From assembly GCA_964591605.1 (NCBI GenBank), contig CAZQEN010000048.1, forward strand, positions 1-30,165: DNA of 30,165 nucleotides, written 5' to 3'. The first letter of the stretch is position 1, and each line of letters begins with the position of its first letter. Below, one piece after another: positions 15,090-22,820 of this stretch. The position numbers were made by a program, and so were the translations under genes. The notes below the pieces were generated by a model. It was not told the DNA's origin. It ran no database searches and saw only the letters and a program-made list of their open reading frames with translations. Origin of the DNA: CAYLLT01 sp964591605. Its GTDB lineage: Bacteria > Planctomycetota > Phycisphaerae > UBA1845 > PWPN01.

Positions 15090-15535
15090 GGTCCTATCAT
15101 CGGGACCCCACCCTTTGCTGCGTGAGGAGCGGGGCACGCGGCGAGCGCGGGGTGCATGGTGGACGTTCGGAAGTCGGCGCGGCGAAACCCTCGCTTGCGC
15201 TTCGGGCTCTATTGCGGGCGGTAGCNNNNNNNNNNNNNNNNNNNNNNNNNNNNNNNNNNNNNNNNNNNNNNNNNNNNNNNNNNNNNNNNNNNNNNNNNNN
15301 NNNNNNNNNNNNNNNNNNNNNNNNNGTTCGAAAGTCGGCGCGGCGAAACCCTCGCTTGCGCTTCGGGCTCTATTGCGGGCGGTAGCCCGTTTCGGGAGTC
15401 TTGCGTGTTCCCATCATCGGGATCCCGCCCCTCGCTGCGCGAGGAGCGGGGCACGCGGCGAGCGCGGGGAGCACGGTGGACGTTCGAAAGTCGGCGCGGC
15501 GAAACCCTCGCTTGCGCTTCGGGCTCTATTGCGGG
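15090..15535. repeat. 156-bp tandem repeat array interrupted by a 100-N gap
   Basis: A conserved 41-base core starting GTCGGCGCGGCGAAACCC occurs at 15173-15213, 15334-15374 and 15490-15530. The last two are 156 bases apart and the whole 156-base unit is conserved. The first two are 161 apart, including 100 N (15226-15325). If the gap stood for 95 bases the period would be exactly 156, and the matching segment (15387-15481) is exactly 95 long. The array lies between the convergent GH5 and peroxidase genes. A diverged single core occurs at 22694-22734. No spacers, so not CRISPR. Confidence 0.85.
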
Positions 15536-15571
15536 CAGGCAGGGGGGCAGCCGCTGTATTCGAACCGGTTT

Positions 15572-16699
15572 CTAGAAGGAGCCGTCCTCCTTTTTGGGGA
15601 GGTCGGGGGCTTCGATGATGATTTCGTCGCCCGAGAGGCTTTCGAGGAAGGCGACGAGGTGCTGTTTCTCTTCGTCGGTGAGGTTGAGGGGCCGGATGAG
15701 CGGGTCCTTGTTGGGAAGATCTCCGCCGCCCCTGCTCAGGAAGTCGACGACCTCCTCAAGCGTGGTGAAGGCGCCGTTGTGCATGTAGGGCGGGGTGTTG
15801 GCGATCTCGCGAAGGCTGGGGGTGAGGAACTTGCCCCGATCTTCGGCCTTTTTGCTGATGATTTCGCGGCCGTAATCCCTCGGGATCTTGTACCCCTCCT
15901 TGTCGTTCTTGTAGCCGGCGCCCTTGGCGAAGAAATGGCGGGTGGCGATGCGATCTGATTCCTTCTGAAGGGGCTCGATCTCGGGCACGCCGATGGCGTG
16001 GAACTTGCCGTCGCTGAGATTGGGGCCGTTGTGGCAGGCAATGCAGCCGGCCTTGCCAACGAAGAGCCGCAGGCCTTTGACCTGATCCTCATCGAGGGCA
16101 GACTTGTCGCCGGCGAGGAACTTGTCAAAGGGGACGTTGCGGGAGACGACGGTTCGCTCGAAGGCGGCGATGGCTTTGGCGATGTTGTCGAAGGTGATGG
16201 GGCCGTCGAAGACTTCCTTGAAGCGCTTGCGATAATCGGGAATCATCGAGAGCTTCTCGACCAGATGATCGGGGTTCTGGTTCATTTCGATGGGGGCCTG
16301 GATGGGGCCCTGGGCCTGCTCTTCGAGCGAGGCGGCGCGGCCGTCCCAGAAGAAGGCCTTCTGGTATGCGGCGTTGAGGACGGTGGGGACGGACCGCCAA
16401 TGTTTGGTGCCGGGGTAGCCGTCGGAGAGCTGGGCGCGGTTGGTCCAGCCGGTTTCGGGCACATGGCAGGAGGCACAGGACTTGCTGCTGTCGCCGGAGA
16501 GACGGGTGTCGAAATAGAGCATGCGGCCGAGCTCGATCTTGGCCTTGGTGCTGGGGTTGTCCCTGGGGGTGATCGTCTCGATGGACGGCAGTTTTCCGAA
16601 CACCGAGAGATCGATGTCCTGGGCGAGTGCCCCGGCGGTGAGGGCCAGGGCGAAGGCGGCGCTGTTCAGAATCCGTGTGCCGATCATGATTGTTTTCAT
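15572..16699 (-). CDS. di-heme cytochrome c peroxidase (CcpA/MauG family)
   Basis: Periplasmic protein of 375 residues with a Sec signal peptide (MKTIMIGTR, hydrophobic core, cleavage near GALAQ). It has two covalent heme motifs, CASCH (C75, C78, H79) and CIACH (C219, C222, H223). Family landmarks include LGRMLYFDTRLSGD, RSVPTVLNAAYQKAFFWDG, FLTPSLREIANTPPYMHNGA and a C-terminal LTDEEKQHLVAFLESL. Such enzymes reduce hydrogen peroxide with electrons from a small cytochrome or cupredoxin; MauG-like members oxidise protein residues instead. GGAG lies ten bases before the ATG at 16699. The cupredoxin-like gene 61 bases upstream is probably co-transcribed and could be its electron donor or substrate. 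Confidence 0.93.
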   Translation of the reverse strand: MKTIMIGTRILNSAAFALALTAGALAQDIDLSVFGKLPSIETITPRDNPSTKAKIELGRMLYFDTRLSGDSSKSCASCHVPETGWTNRAQLSDGYPGTKHWRSVPTVLNAAYQKAFFWDGRAASLEEQAQGPIQAPIEMNQNPDHLVEKLSMIPDYRKRFKEVFDGPITFDNIAKAIAAFERTVVSRNVPFDKFLAGDKSALDEDQVKGLRLFVGKAGCIACHNGPNLSDGKFHAIGVPEIEPLQKESDRIATRHFFAKGAGYKNDKEGYKIPRDYGREIISKKAEDRGKFLTPSLREIANTPPYMHNGAFTTLEEVVDFLSRGGGDLPNKDPLIRPLNLTDEEKQHLVAFLESLSGDEIIIEAPDLPKKEDGSF

Positions 16700-16760
16700 G
16701 GGTTTATGGCTCCTGCATCGTGCGGGTCCAAGTGAGAACGTGAGAAGGTGAAAACGAAGG

Positions 16761-17537
16761 CTATTTGGCAAGCAGTTCGAGTTCGAGCTTGACGGTTTTG
16801 CCGGACTCGACCTTGACCTTGCTCATCTGTTCGCCGGTGTGCTCCTGCCACAGGTGCAGTTCGTATTCGCCGGGCGGAATATCGGTGATCTTGAAGGCGC
16901 CGTCCTTTCCGGTGACCGCGTGGTACGGGTGGGGAAGGACGTATCGCCAGCCCTTCATCCATTCGTGGGCCTGGCACTGCAGGACAACGACGCCGACCTC
17001 CTTGAACTTCTCCTCCTGCTTCATGCCCTTCTGAGGCTGGAGATGATTGAAGACAGTGCGGAGGTTCTGCGTGGCCTGGACGTTGTGGGCGACGGGGTCG
17101 CTGTTGAGGATCTCGAAGGGCTGGCTGATGGTGATGACGGCGACGTGGGGGTCAAAATCGCAACCCTTCTGGTCGAGGACGGGCTTCTCCTCCTGTTTGG
17201 GAGCGGGCTTGCCCTGCTTGATGTTGAGGAACACGATGGCGTCTTTCACCTGCTTGTCTTCGTTGACGATGATGCGGGGACGCTCGGTGGGATGGTTGCC
17301 GCAGGTGGGCAGGTCCTTGGTGATGCGGAGCTTCTCGGGGGGCGGGACCTCGCCCTTGTAGAGGACGACTCCTTCGATGGTGCCGCCGTCCTTGACTTCG
17401 ATGGGCTTGTATTCCTTGTAGACGGGGGTGACGCGGGGCCGTCGTGCCCTGGGGGCGGGCGGGTCCGCGGCGAGGGAGGACATCGCGGCTCCCACGGCGA
17501 GCAATGCGGTCAATCCGCAGAAACAGCGGTTTCGCAT
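16761..17537 (-). CDS. exported cupredoxin-like protein with carboxypeptidase-regulatory-like tail
   Basis: Exported protein of 258 residues; signal peptide of about 24 residues (ends SSLAADPP), then a basic linker. The middle region looks like a cupredoxin: H151 in PVAHNVQ and the cluster C188-x2-H191-x2-M194 in VLQCQAHEWM give one Cys, two His and one Met, the ligand set of type 1 copper. The last 60 residues, with VTGKDGAFKITDIPPGEYEL, match a carboxypeptidase-regulatory-like beta-sandwich. AGGAG lies eight bases before the ATG at 17537. It precedes the di-heme peroxidase, with 61 bases between, suggesting a redox pair. Copper binding is inferred from residues only; the Cys-to-Met spacing is shorter than in plastocyanin. 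Confidence 0.82.
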   Translation of the reverse strand: MRNRCFCGLTALLAVGAAMSSLAADPPAPRARRPRVTPVYKEYKPIEVKDGGTIEGVVLYKGEVPPPEKLRITKDLPTCGNHPTERPRIIVNEDKQVKDAIVFLNIKQGKPAPKQEEKPVLDQKGCDFDPHVAVITISQPFEILNSDPVAHNVQATQNLRTVFNHLQPQKGMKQEEKFKEVGVVVLQCQAHEWMKGWRYVLPHPYHAVTGKDGAFKITDIPPGEYELHLWQEHTGEQMSKVKVESGKTVKLELELLAK

Positions 17538-17649
17538 GGTGCGGGCTCCTGTTGGCTTGAAGCGGTCAGGCTCCGACTCTGTTGCCTGCGCGGATAAAGT
17601 AGGCGCTGAATTGGGGTTTGGCAAGCGGAGTCAGGACGGGTGCGGCGAT

Positions 17650-17797
17650 GGATCTGGCAGTTCTTTCGGGCGTGCATGTAGGTCCCGTCTGCCGGACGGG
17701 ACCTCGGCTGGGCGAGACCCTTCTCCATCGCAGGTCCGGCCCGGTCCCGGCGCGCCGGGAGACCTACAAACCCGCTCCCGAGATCATTGCCAGATCC
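17650..17797. repeat. nested palindromic element B (REP/BIME-like)
   Basis: The outer arms are GGATCTGGCA (17650-17659) and its complement (17788-17797). Inside, TGTAGGTC (17677-17684) pairs with GACCTACA (17761-17768). Between these are two hairpins: AGGTCCCGTC (17680-17689) with 17695-17704 around a TGCCG loop, and a unit at 17732-17765 whose centre is the perfect palindrome CCCGGCGCGCCGGG (17746-17759). The element ends eight bases from the pyruvate carboxylase stop, in its 3' untranslated region. There is no T-run after the hairpins, so a simple intrinsic terminator is unlikely; mRNA stabilisation is possible. The same plan is found in element A. Confidence 0.75.
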
Positions 17798-17804
17798 CCG
17801 GCGA

Positions 17805-20800
17805 TCACTGGAGGACGACGAGGAGATCGCCGGCTTCGATGATGGAGCCCTGCTGGACGAGCACGTCGGCGATGCGGGCATCGCGGGGGCTGTAGACGGC
17901 GGCTTCCATCTTCATGGCTTCAAGGGAGAGGAGGGGCTGGCCCTTGGTGACGGTGTCGCCGCTCTTGACGTTGACGGTGGAGACCTTTCCGGGCATGGGA
18001 GCGGCGACGTGATTGGGGTCCTCCCTGTCGGCCTTGGGGTGCTTGTGGACGTGGCCCTCGGCGACGTAGTCGGGGACCTTGACGGCGCGGGGCTGGCCGT
18101 TGAGGTCGAAGTAGACGGTCCGGGTGCCGTCTTCGTGCAGGTCGCTGGTGGTGGCGTACTGGATGACAAGGGCCTTGCCCTCCTCGATCTCGACGGTGAC
18201 CTCCTCGCCGGGCTGGAGGCCGTAGAAGAAGACGGGCGTGGGGAGGACGGCGGTCTCGCTGAACCTGCGAACGTGCTTGTCGTAGTCGAGATAGACCTGT
18301 GGATAGAGGATAGAGGAGAGTACGTCCTCGTCGGTGATTTCATGGTGAACTTTGGCGGCGAGTTCTTTCCGGGTCGATGCGAAATCCACCTTGGGGAGTT
18401 TGGCCCCGGCGCGGCCCCTCAGCTTCTGAACGCCAGCCGACTGGAGGACGATCCGTTCGATGTCTCCGGGCCAGCCGCCCTCGGGCTGGCCGAGCATGCC
18501 CTGCATCATCTCGACAACGCTTCTGGGGAAGCTCAGGTGCTGATCGGGTGAGAGAACGTCCTGCGGGGTGAGGCCGTTGCTGACCATGAAGAGGGCCATG
18601 TCCCCCACCACCTTGCTGGAGGGGGTGACCTTGACGATGTCGCCGAAGAGCTGATTGGCCTGGGCGTAGGCCTTGACGACTTCGGGCCAGCGGTCGCCCA
18701 GGCCCATGCTGATGGCCTGCTGGCGGAGGTTGGTGTACTGGCCGCCGGGCATTTCGTGGAGATAGACGTCGGCGCTGGGGGATTTGATGCTCTCTTCGAA
18801 GGGGTAATAGAACTCGCGGACGGCCGCCCAGTACTCGCTGAGGGCGTTGAGCGATTCGAGGTCGAGGCCGCTGTCGCGGGGGGTGTGGCGGAGGGCGGCG
18901 ACGAGCGAATTGAGGCAGGGCTGGCTGGTGGTGCCGCTCATGGAGGCGAGTGCGGCATCGACGATGTCGACGCCGGCGTCGACGGCGCGGAGGATGGCCC
19001 CGGCACCGGCGCCGCTGGCGTCGTGGGTGTGGAAGTGGATGGGGACATCGACCTCGTCACGGAGGGCCTTGACGAGGGCGTGGGCGGCGTAGGGTTTGCA
19101 GAGGCCGGCCATGTCCTTGATGCCCAGGATGTGGGTGCCCATCTTGACCAGCTCTCTGGCCATTTTGACGTAGTACTTGAGGGTGTATTTCGTGCGTTTC
19201 GGGTCAAGGATGTCGCCGCTGTAGCAGATGGCGGCCTCGCAGACGGAGCTGGTCTGGTCGCGGACGGTTTCGACGGCGACCTTGAGATTCTCGACCCAGT
19301 TGAGCGAGTCGAAGATGCGGAAGACGTCGATGCCGTTGGCGGCGCTGCGGCGGACGAACTCGCGGACGACGTTATCGGGATAATTGGTGTAGCCGACGGC
19401 GTTACTGGCTCGCAGCAGCATCTGGAAGGGGATGTTGGGGATTCTGTCGCGGAGCAGGGCCAGGCGGTGCCAGGGGTCCTCCTGGAGGAAGCGCAGGGCG
19501 GTGTCGAAGGTTGCGCCGCCCCACATTTCGAGGCTGAAATAATCGGGAACCAGATGAGCGACGGCATCGGCGACCTGGAGCATGTCGTAGGTGCGGACAC
19601 GGGTGGCCAGGAGCGACTGATGGGCGTCGCGCATGGTGGTGTCGGTGATGAACACCTTCTTCTGTTTGCGGATCCAGGCGGCGAACTTCTCGGGTCCGAG
19701 CTCCCGGAGTTTCTCGCGCAGGCCGGGCGGAGGCGGGGTGTTGGCCGGATAGGCCGGCACGACGGGAGTGGGCATGGCGCGGGATTTGTCGAACTTCTTT
19801 CTGACGTCCGGGCGGCCGTTCACAATCGTCTCGCCGATGTAGGACAGCAGGCGGGTGGCCCGGTCTTTCCGGATGCGGAGCTTGAAGAGCTCCGGGGTAC
19901 CGTCAATGAAAGTGGTGGTGGCCTGGCCGGAGACGAAGGTGGGGTGGAGGATGAGATTCTCGAGGAAGGGGATGTTGGTCTTGACGCCGCGGACGCGGAA
20001 CTCGCGGAGGCCGCGCTCCATGCGCATGGCGCTTTCCTGGAGGGTGGAGCCCCAGGAGGTGATCTTGACCAGGAGCGAGTCGAAGTAGGGTGTGATGTGG
20101 GCGCCGCTGAATGCGCTGCCGCCGTCGAGGCGGATGGCGAATCCTCCCGGTGAGCGGTAGGAGGTGAGCCGGCCGTAGTCGGGGATGAACTGGTTCTCGG
20201 GGTCCTCGGTGGTGATGCGGCACTGAATGGCGGCGCCGCGGGTTTCGATCTGATCCTGGGGCGGAATGTTCACGGGCGGCTCATGGAGCCGGTGGCCCCG
20301 GGTGACGAGGATCTGGCTGCGGACGATGTCGATGCCGGTGACGGCCTCGGTGACGGTGTGCTCGACCTGGATGCGGGGGTTGACCTCGATGAAGTAGAAC
20401 TTTCCGGTGTCGACGTCGACGAGAAACTCGACGGTTCCGGCGCAGCGGTACTTGACGGGCGTGCAGAGGCGGACGGCGGCCTCGCAGATCCGGCGGCGCA
20501 GGTCGAGAGGGAGGTTCCAGCTCGGGGCGATCTCGACGACCTTCTGGTGGCGGCGCTGGACGGAGCAGTCGCGGTCCCACAGATGCACGAGGTTGCCATG
20601 GTGATCGCCGAGGAGCTGGACCTCGATGTGCTTGGCGCGGGGGATGTATTTCTCGATGAAGACCTCGGGGCGGCCGAAAGCGGCGCCGGCTTCGCGCTGG
20701 GCCTCTTCAAGTCTGGGGGCGAGTTCCTCGGGCTTGCGGACGACGCGCATGCCGCGTCCGCCGCCGCCGAAGCTGGCCTTGATGATGACGGGATAGCCGA

Positions 20801-21257
20801 TGTCTTTAGCGATCGCCTTGACCTCGGTGAGGCTCCCCAGGCCGTGGTCGCTGCCGGGGACGATGGGCACGTCGGTCTGCTCGGCGAGCCGCTTGGCGGC
20901 GGTCTTGTCGCCGAACATCTCGAGCTGCTCGGGGCTGGGACCGATGAAGGTGATTCCCGCGGCGGCGCAGGCGCGGGCAAAGGCGGCGTTCTCGGAGAGG
21001 AAGCCGTAGCCGGGATGGATGGCGTCGACGCCGTGCTGGCGGGCGATGGCCAGGATGGCGTCGATGTTGAGATAGGACTTGACCGGTTCACCTCCGTGAG
21101 GAGGTCCGATCTGGTACGATTCATCCGCCTTGAAGCGGTGGAGCGAGAGGCGGTCTTCATAGCTGTAGACGGCGACGGTGCGCATCCCGAGCTCGGTGGC
21201 GGCCCGGAAGACGCGGATGCTGATTTCGCTTCGATTGGCAACGAGAAGTTTGCGCAT
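17805..21257 (-). CDS. pyc: pyruvate carboxylase
   Basis: Biotin enzyme of 1150 residues converting pyruvate, bicarbonate and ATP to oxaloacetate, an anaplerotic step. The N-terminal biotin carboxylase domain (about 1-450) includes GYGFLSENA, the ATP-grasp loop GGGGRGMRVV, the catalytic EVNPRIQVEHTVTE and the ion-pair region. The carboxyltransferase domain (about 530-800) has DTTMRDAHQSLLATR (from D539), metal-site HFHTHDASG and K714 in GIKDMAGL, the expected carbamylated lysine. An allosteric/tetramerisation linker and a C-terminal carrier domain with biotinyl K1116 in LEAMKMEA follow. All domains are in one chain, unlike two-subunit forms. The start at 21257 (MRKLLVANR) matches the family; GAGG lies close to it. 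Upstream by 84 bases is the isomerase-like gene on the same strand. Confidence 0.97.
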   Translation of the reverse strand: MRKLLVANRSEISIRVFRAATELGMRTVAVYSYEDRLSLHRFKADESYQIGPPHGGEPVKSYLNIDAILAIARQHGVDAIHPGYGFLSENAAFARACAAAGITFIGPSPEQLEMFGDKTAAKRLAEQTDVPIVPGSDHGLGSLTEVKAIAKDIGYPVIIKASFGGGGRGMRVVRKPEELAPRLEEAQREAGAAFGRPEVFIEKYIPRAKHIEVQLLGDHHGNLVHLWDRDCSVQRRHQKVVEIAPSWNLPLDLRRRICEAAVRLCTPVKYRCAGTVEFLVDVDTGKFYFIEVNPRIQVEHTVTEAVTGIDIVRSQILVTRGHRLHEPPVNIPPQDQIETRGAAIQCRITTEDPENQFIPDYGRLTSYRSPGGFAIRLDGGSAFSGAHITPYFDSLLVKITSWGSTLQESAMRMERGLREFRVRGVKTNIPFLENLILHPTFVSGQATTTFIDGTPELFKLRIRKDRATRLLSYIGETIVNGRPDVRKKFDKSRAMPTPVVPAYPANTPPPPGLREKLRELGPEKFAAWIRKQKKVFITDTTMRDAHQSLLATRVRTYDMLQVADAVAHLVPDYFSLEMWGGATFDTALRFLQEDPWHRLALLRDRIPNIPFQMLLRASNAVGYTNYPDNVVREFVRRSAANGIDVFRIFDSLNWVENLKVAVETVRDQTSSVCEAAICYSGDILDPKRTKYTLKYYVKMARELVKMGTHILGIKDMAGLCKPYAAHALVKALRDEVDVPIHFHTHDASGAGAGAILRAVDAGVDIVDAALASMSGTTSQPCLNSLVAALRHTPRDSGLDLESLNALSEYWAAVREFYYPFEESIKSPSADVYLHEMPGGQYTNLRQQAISMGLGDRWPEVVKAYAQANQLFGDIVKVTPSSKVVGDMALFMVSNGLTPQDVLSPDQHLSFPRSVVEMMQGMLGQPEGGWPGDIERIVLQSAGVQKLRGRAGAKLPKVDFASTRKELAAKVHHEITDEDVLSSILYPQVYLDYDKHVRRFSETAVLPTPVFFYGLQPGEEVTVEIEEGKALVIQYATTSDLHEDGTRTVYFDLNGQPRAVKVPDYVAEGHVHKHPKADREDPNHVAAPMPGKVSTVNVKSGDTVTKGQPLLSLEAMKMEAAVYSPRDARIADVLVQQGSIIEAGDLLVVLQ

Positions 21258-21293
21258 GGACCTCACATCACATTCCATCCGGGCCGCCCGCGA

Positions 21294-21318
21294 CACCCAC
21301 CGAAAGTGTCACACACCC
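21294..21318. repeat. 25-nt dispersed repeat, copy 2
   Basis: CACCCACCGAAAGTGTCACA and the next five bases match 2042-2066 with three differences. It lies in the 84-base space between the isomerase-like gene and pyruvate carboxylase, 37 bases before the latter's ATG. Confidence 0.5.
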
Positions 21319-21341
21319 CCGGCCGCCGCGGAGAGCGGCCG

Positions 21342-22463
21342 TTACAGCGGAGCGGGAAAGAACTTGAACAGCTCCAGACAATCTCCGGACTCGCGCTCCA
21401 CGGTGACGCCCTTCTCGGCCGCCTCGTGGGTGACGAAAAACTCGTCGCCGCTGCGGACCGGGTGCGGGCCGAACCGGCCGGCGCCCTTCCAGACCAGCAC
21501 GCCGTAACAATCGGGCTCGATGGTGGCGGTGCGCGAGGTGACCCGGAGCCGCTTGCCGCTGAACTTGCGGCAGATGCGGGGTGGAAAAATCCAGTCTTCG
21601 ACGGCGCCGCGGAGCGGCTTTTTCCGCACGGCCGAGGGAACGAGCCGGAACTTTTCGAGAATGTCCCCGTCGGTCGATGTCTTCATGTCCACGAACTGCA
21701 GGGCCTGATCGAGCGTCCGGAAGCCGGGGCGCATCTGCGCGGGGGTGAACCGGATGTCGCCCATGCGGTCGTCGAGGACGATCGAGACGTCGGAGGGCTG
21801 CTGAATCTCGAGGGTCATGGCGGTGCCGGGGCGATGCACGACGCCGGCGGGCACGTAAAAGCCCTCCTCGAACGCCTGCAGGAACACGGGCGAGCGCCTG
21901 AGCATGGCGTCGGTGCCGGCTTCGACGGCGGCTTTGAGCTCCTGACGCGTGGTGCCGGGTCGAAGGCCGACGTGGGTGTAGGGGCAGGCGCCCTTGGGGC
22001 GGTCGAGAAAATAGTATGCCTCGTCCTTGCCGAAGCGGTGCCGGGCGAAGAGGTCGCGGTGCTGGCGGACGGCCTGATCGCTGGCGTGAAAGTGAAAGAC
22101 GATGGGCACGTCGCCGTCGAGGATCTTGACGAGGACGCGGAACTCGGGGCCGTGGGCGCGGTAACGAGCGCGGCCGAGCATGCGTTCGCCCCGTGCGGCG
22201 AGTGCGTCACGAAGACTGAGCCGGGTGCCGGCGAGGAAGCTGAGGCCCTCGCCGGGGACGCGCGGGGTGAGGGCGGATTGCGTGGTGCTGGTGATCCACC
22301 GTTCGGGGACCCACATCCTGTATCTGGGAATGAAGGTCTGGCCGGGCTTTTTGCCGGAGAGGCGGCCGGCATCCCGATAACGACGGCGGGCGAAGGCAGG
22401 GTCGAGCTTGAGAATGCCCTGCTGCCTGTCGAGTAAGGCGTCGAGACTGACGGGTCGGGGCAC
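21342..22463 (-). CDS. class I mannose-6-phosphate isomerase-like cupin protein
   Basis: Cytoplasmic protein of 373 residues resembling class I phosphomannose isomerases (ManA), zinc cupin enzymes interconverting mannose-6-phosphate and fructose-6-phosphate. Features include VFHFHASDQ, KDEAYYFLDRP, PYTHVGLRPG, and FEEGFYVPAGVVHRPGTA, with His residues placed as metal ligands, and a C-terminal second cupin ending ELFKFFP. The canonical ManA metal motif (Q.H.K near KVLSA) is not evident, so the family assignment is reasonable but the activity is not certain. The start is a GTG at 22463 with AGGAGAGG about six bases upstream. It may be co-transcribed with pyruvate carboxylase 84 bases downstream. 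Confidence 0.75.
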   Translation of the reverse strand: MPRPVSLDALLDRQQGILKLDPAFARRRYRDAGRLSGKKPGQTFIPRYRMWVPERWITSTTQSALTPRVPGEGLSFLAGTRLSLRDALAARGERMLGRARYRAHGPEFRVLVKILDGDVPIVFHFHASDQAVRQHRDLFARHRFGKDEAYYFLDRPKGACPYTHVGLRPGTTRQELKAAVEAGTDAMLRRSPVFLQAFEEGFYVPAGVVHRPGTAMTLEIQQPSDVSIVLDDRMGDIRFTPAQMRPGFRTLDQALQFVDMKTSTDGDILEKFRLVPSAVRKKPLRGAVEDWIFPPRICRKFSGKRLRVTSRTATIEPDCYGVLVWKGAGRFGPHPVRSGDEFFVTHEAAEKGVTVERESGDCLELFKFFPAPL

Positions 22464-22693
22464 GCGGATCCTCTCCTTGCGGACGTTGCCGGCAGGCGGG
22501 GAGTGTAGTCGGCAAGGGGGCGGGCCGCAACGCGGGGGCGAAGGATGCGCATCCGGGTGAAAGCCTCATGACTGGAGCGACGGGGGAGCGGAATGCGGGC
22601 GCCTTTCGTTTCCGCATCATCGAGACCCCACCCGGCCAGCCGGCCAGCCGGCCGGCGGCGAAGGCGGAGGGGCGAGGCAGGACCGCGGCGGGC

Positions 22694-22734
22694 GTCGGCG
22701 CGGAGAACCCCTCGCTGGCGCTTCGGGCTCTATT
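22694..22734. repeat. diverged copy of the 156-bp repeat core
   Basis: The 41 bases beginning GTCGGCGCGGAGAACCCCTC match the core of the array at 15090-15535 with few differences, ending in the shared CTTCGGGCTCTATT. About 80 bases earlier, ATCATCGAGACCCCACCC also resembles that unit's start, but the interval differs and contains short CCGGCCAG reiterations (about 22630-22650). The rest of the 22464-22820 intergenic region shows no gene or RNA that I can identify. Confidence 0.6.
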
Positions 22735-22820
22735 CAGCGTGCTGCGCACGCCAGGCGTGGGGGCCTGGAGAGGGGTCGGAGATTCTTTGCAGACTGGCTG
22801 GTGCACTCCAGGGCCGCGGA

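Noticed and set aside
15090..15535. CRISPR array
   Set aside because: Repeats are 156 bases with no short-repeat/variable-spacer pattern, and no cas genes are near. The same applies to 1-180.
17680..17704. Intrinsic terminator of pyruvate carboxylase
   Set aside because: Strong hairpin but no T-run on either strand, and it belongs to a larger repeated nested element.
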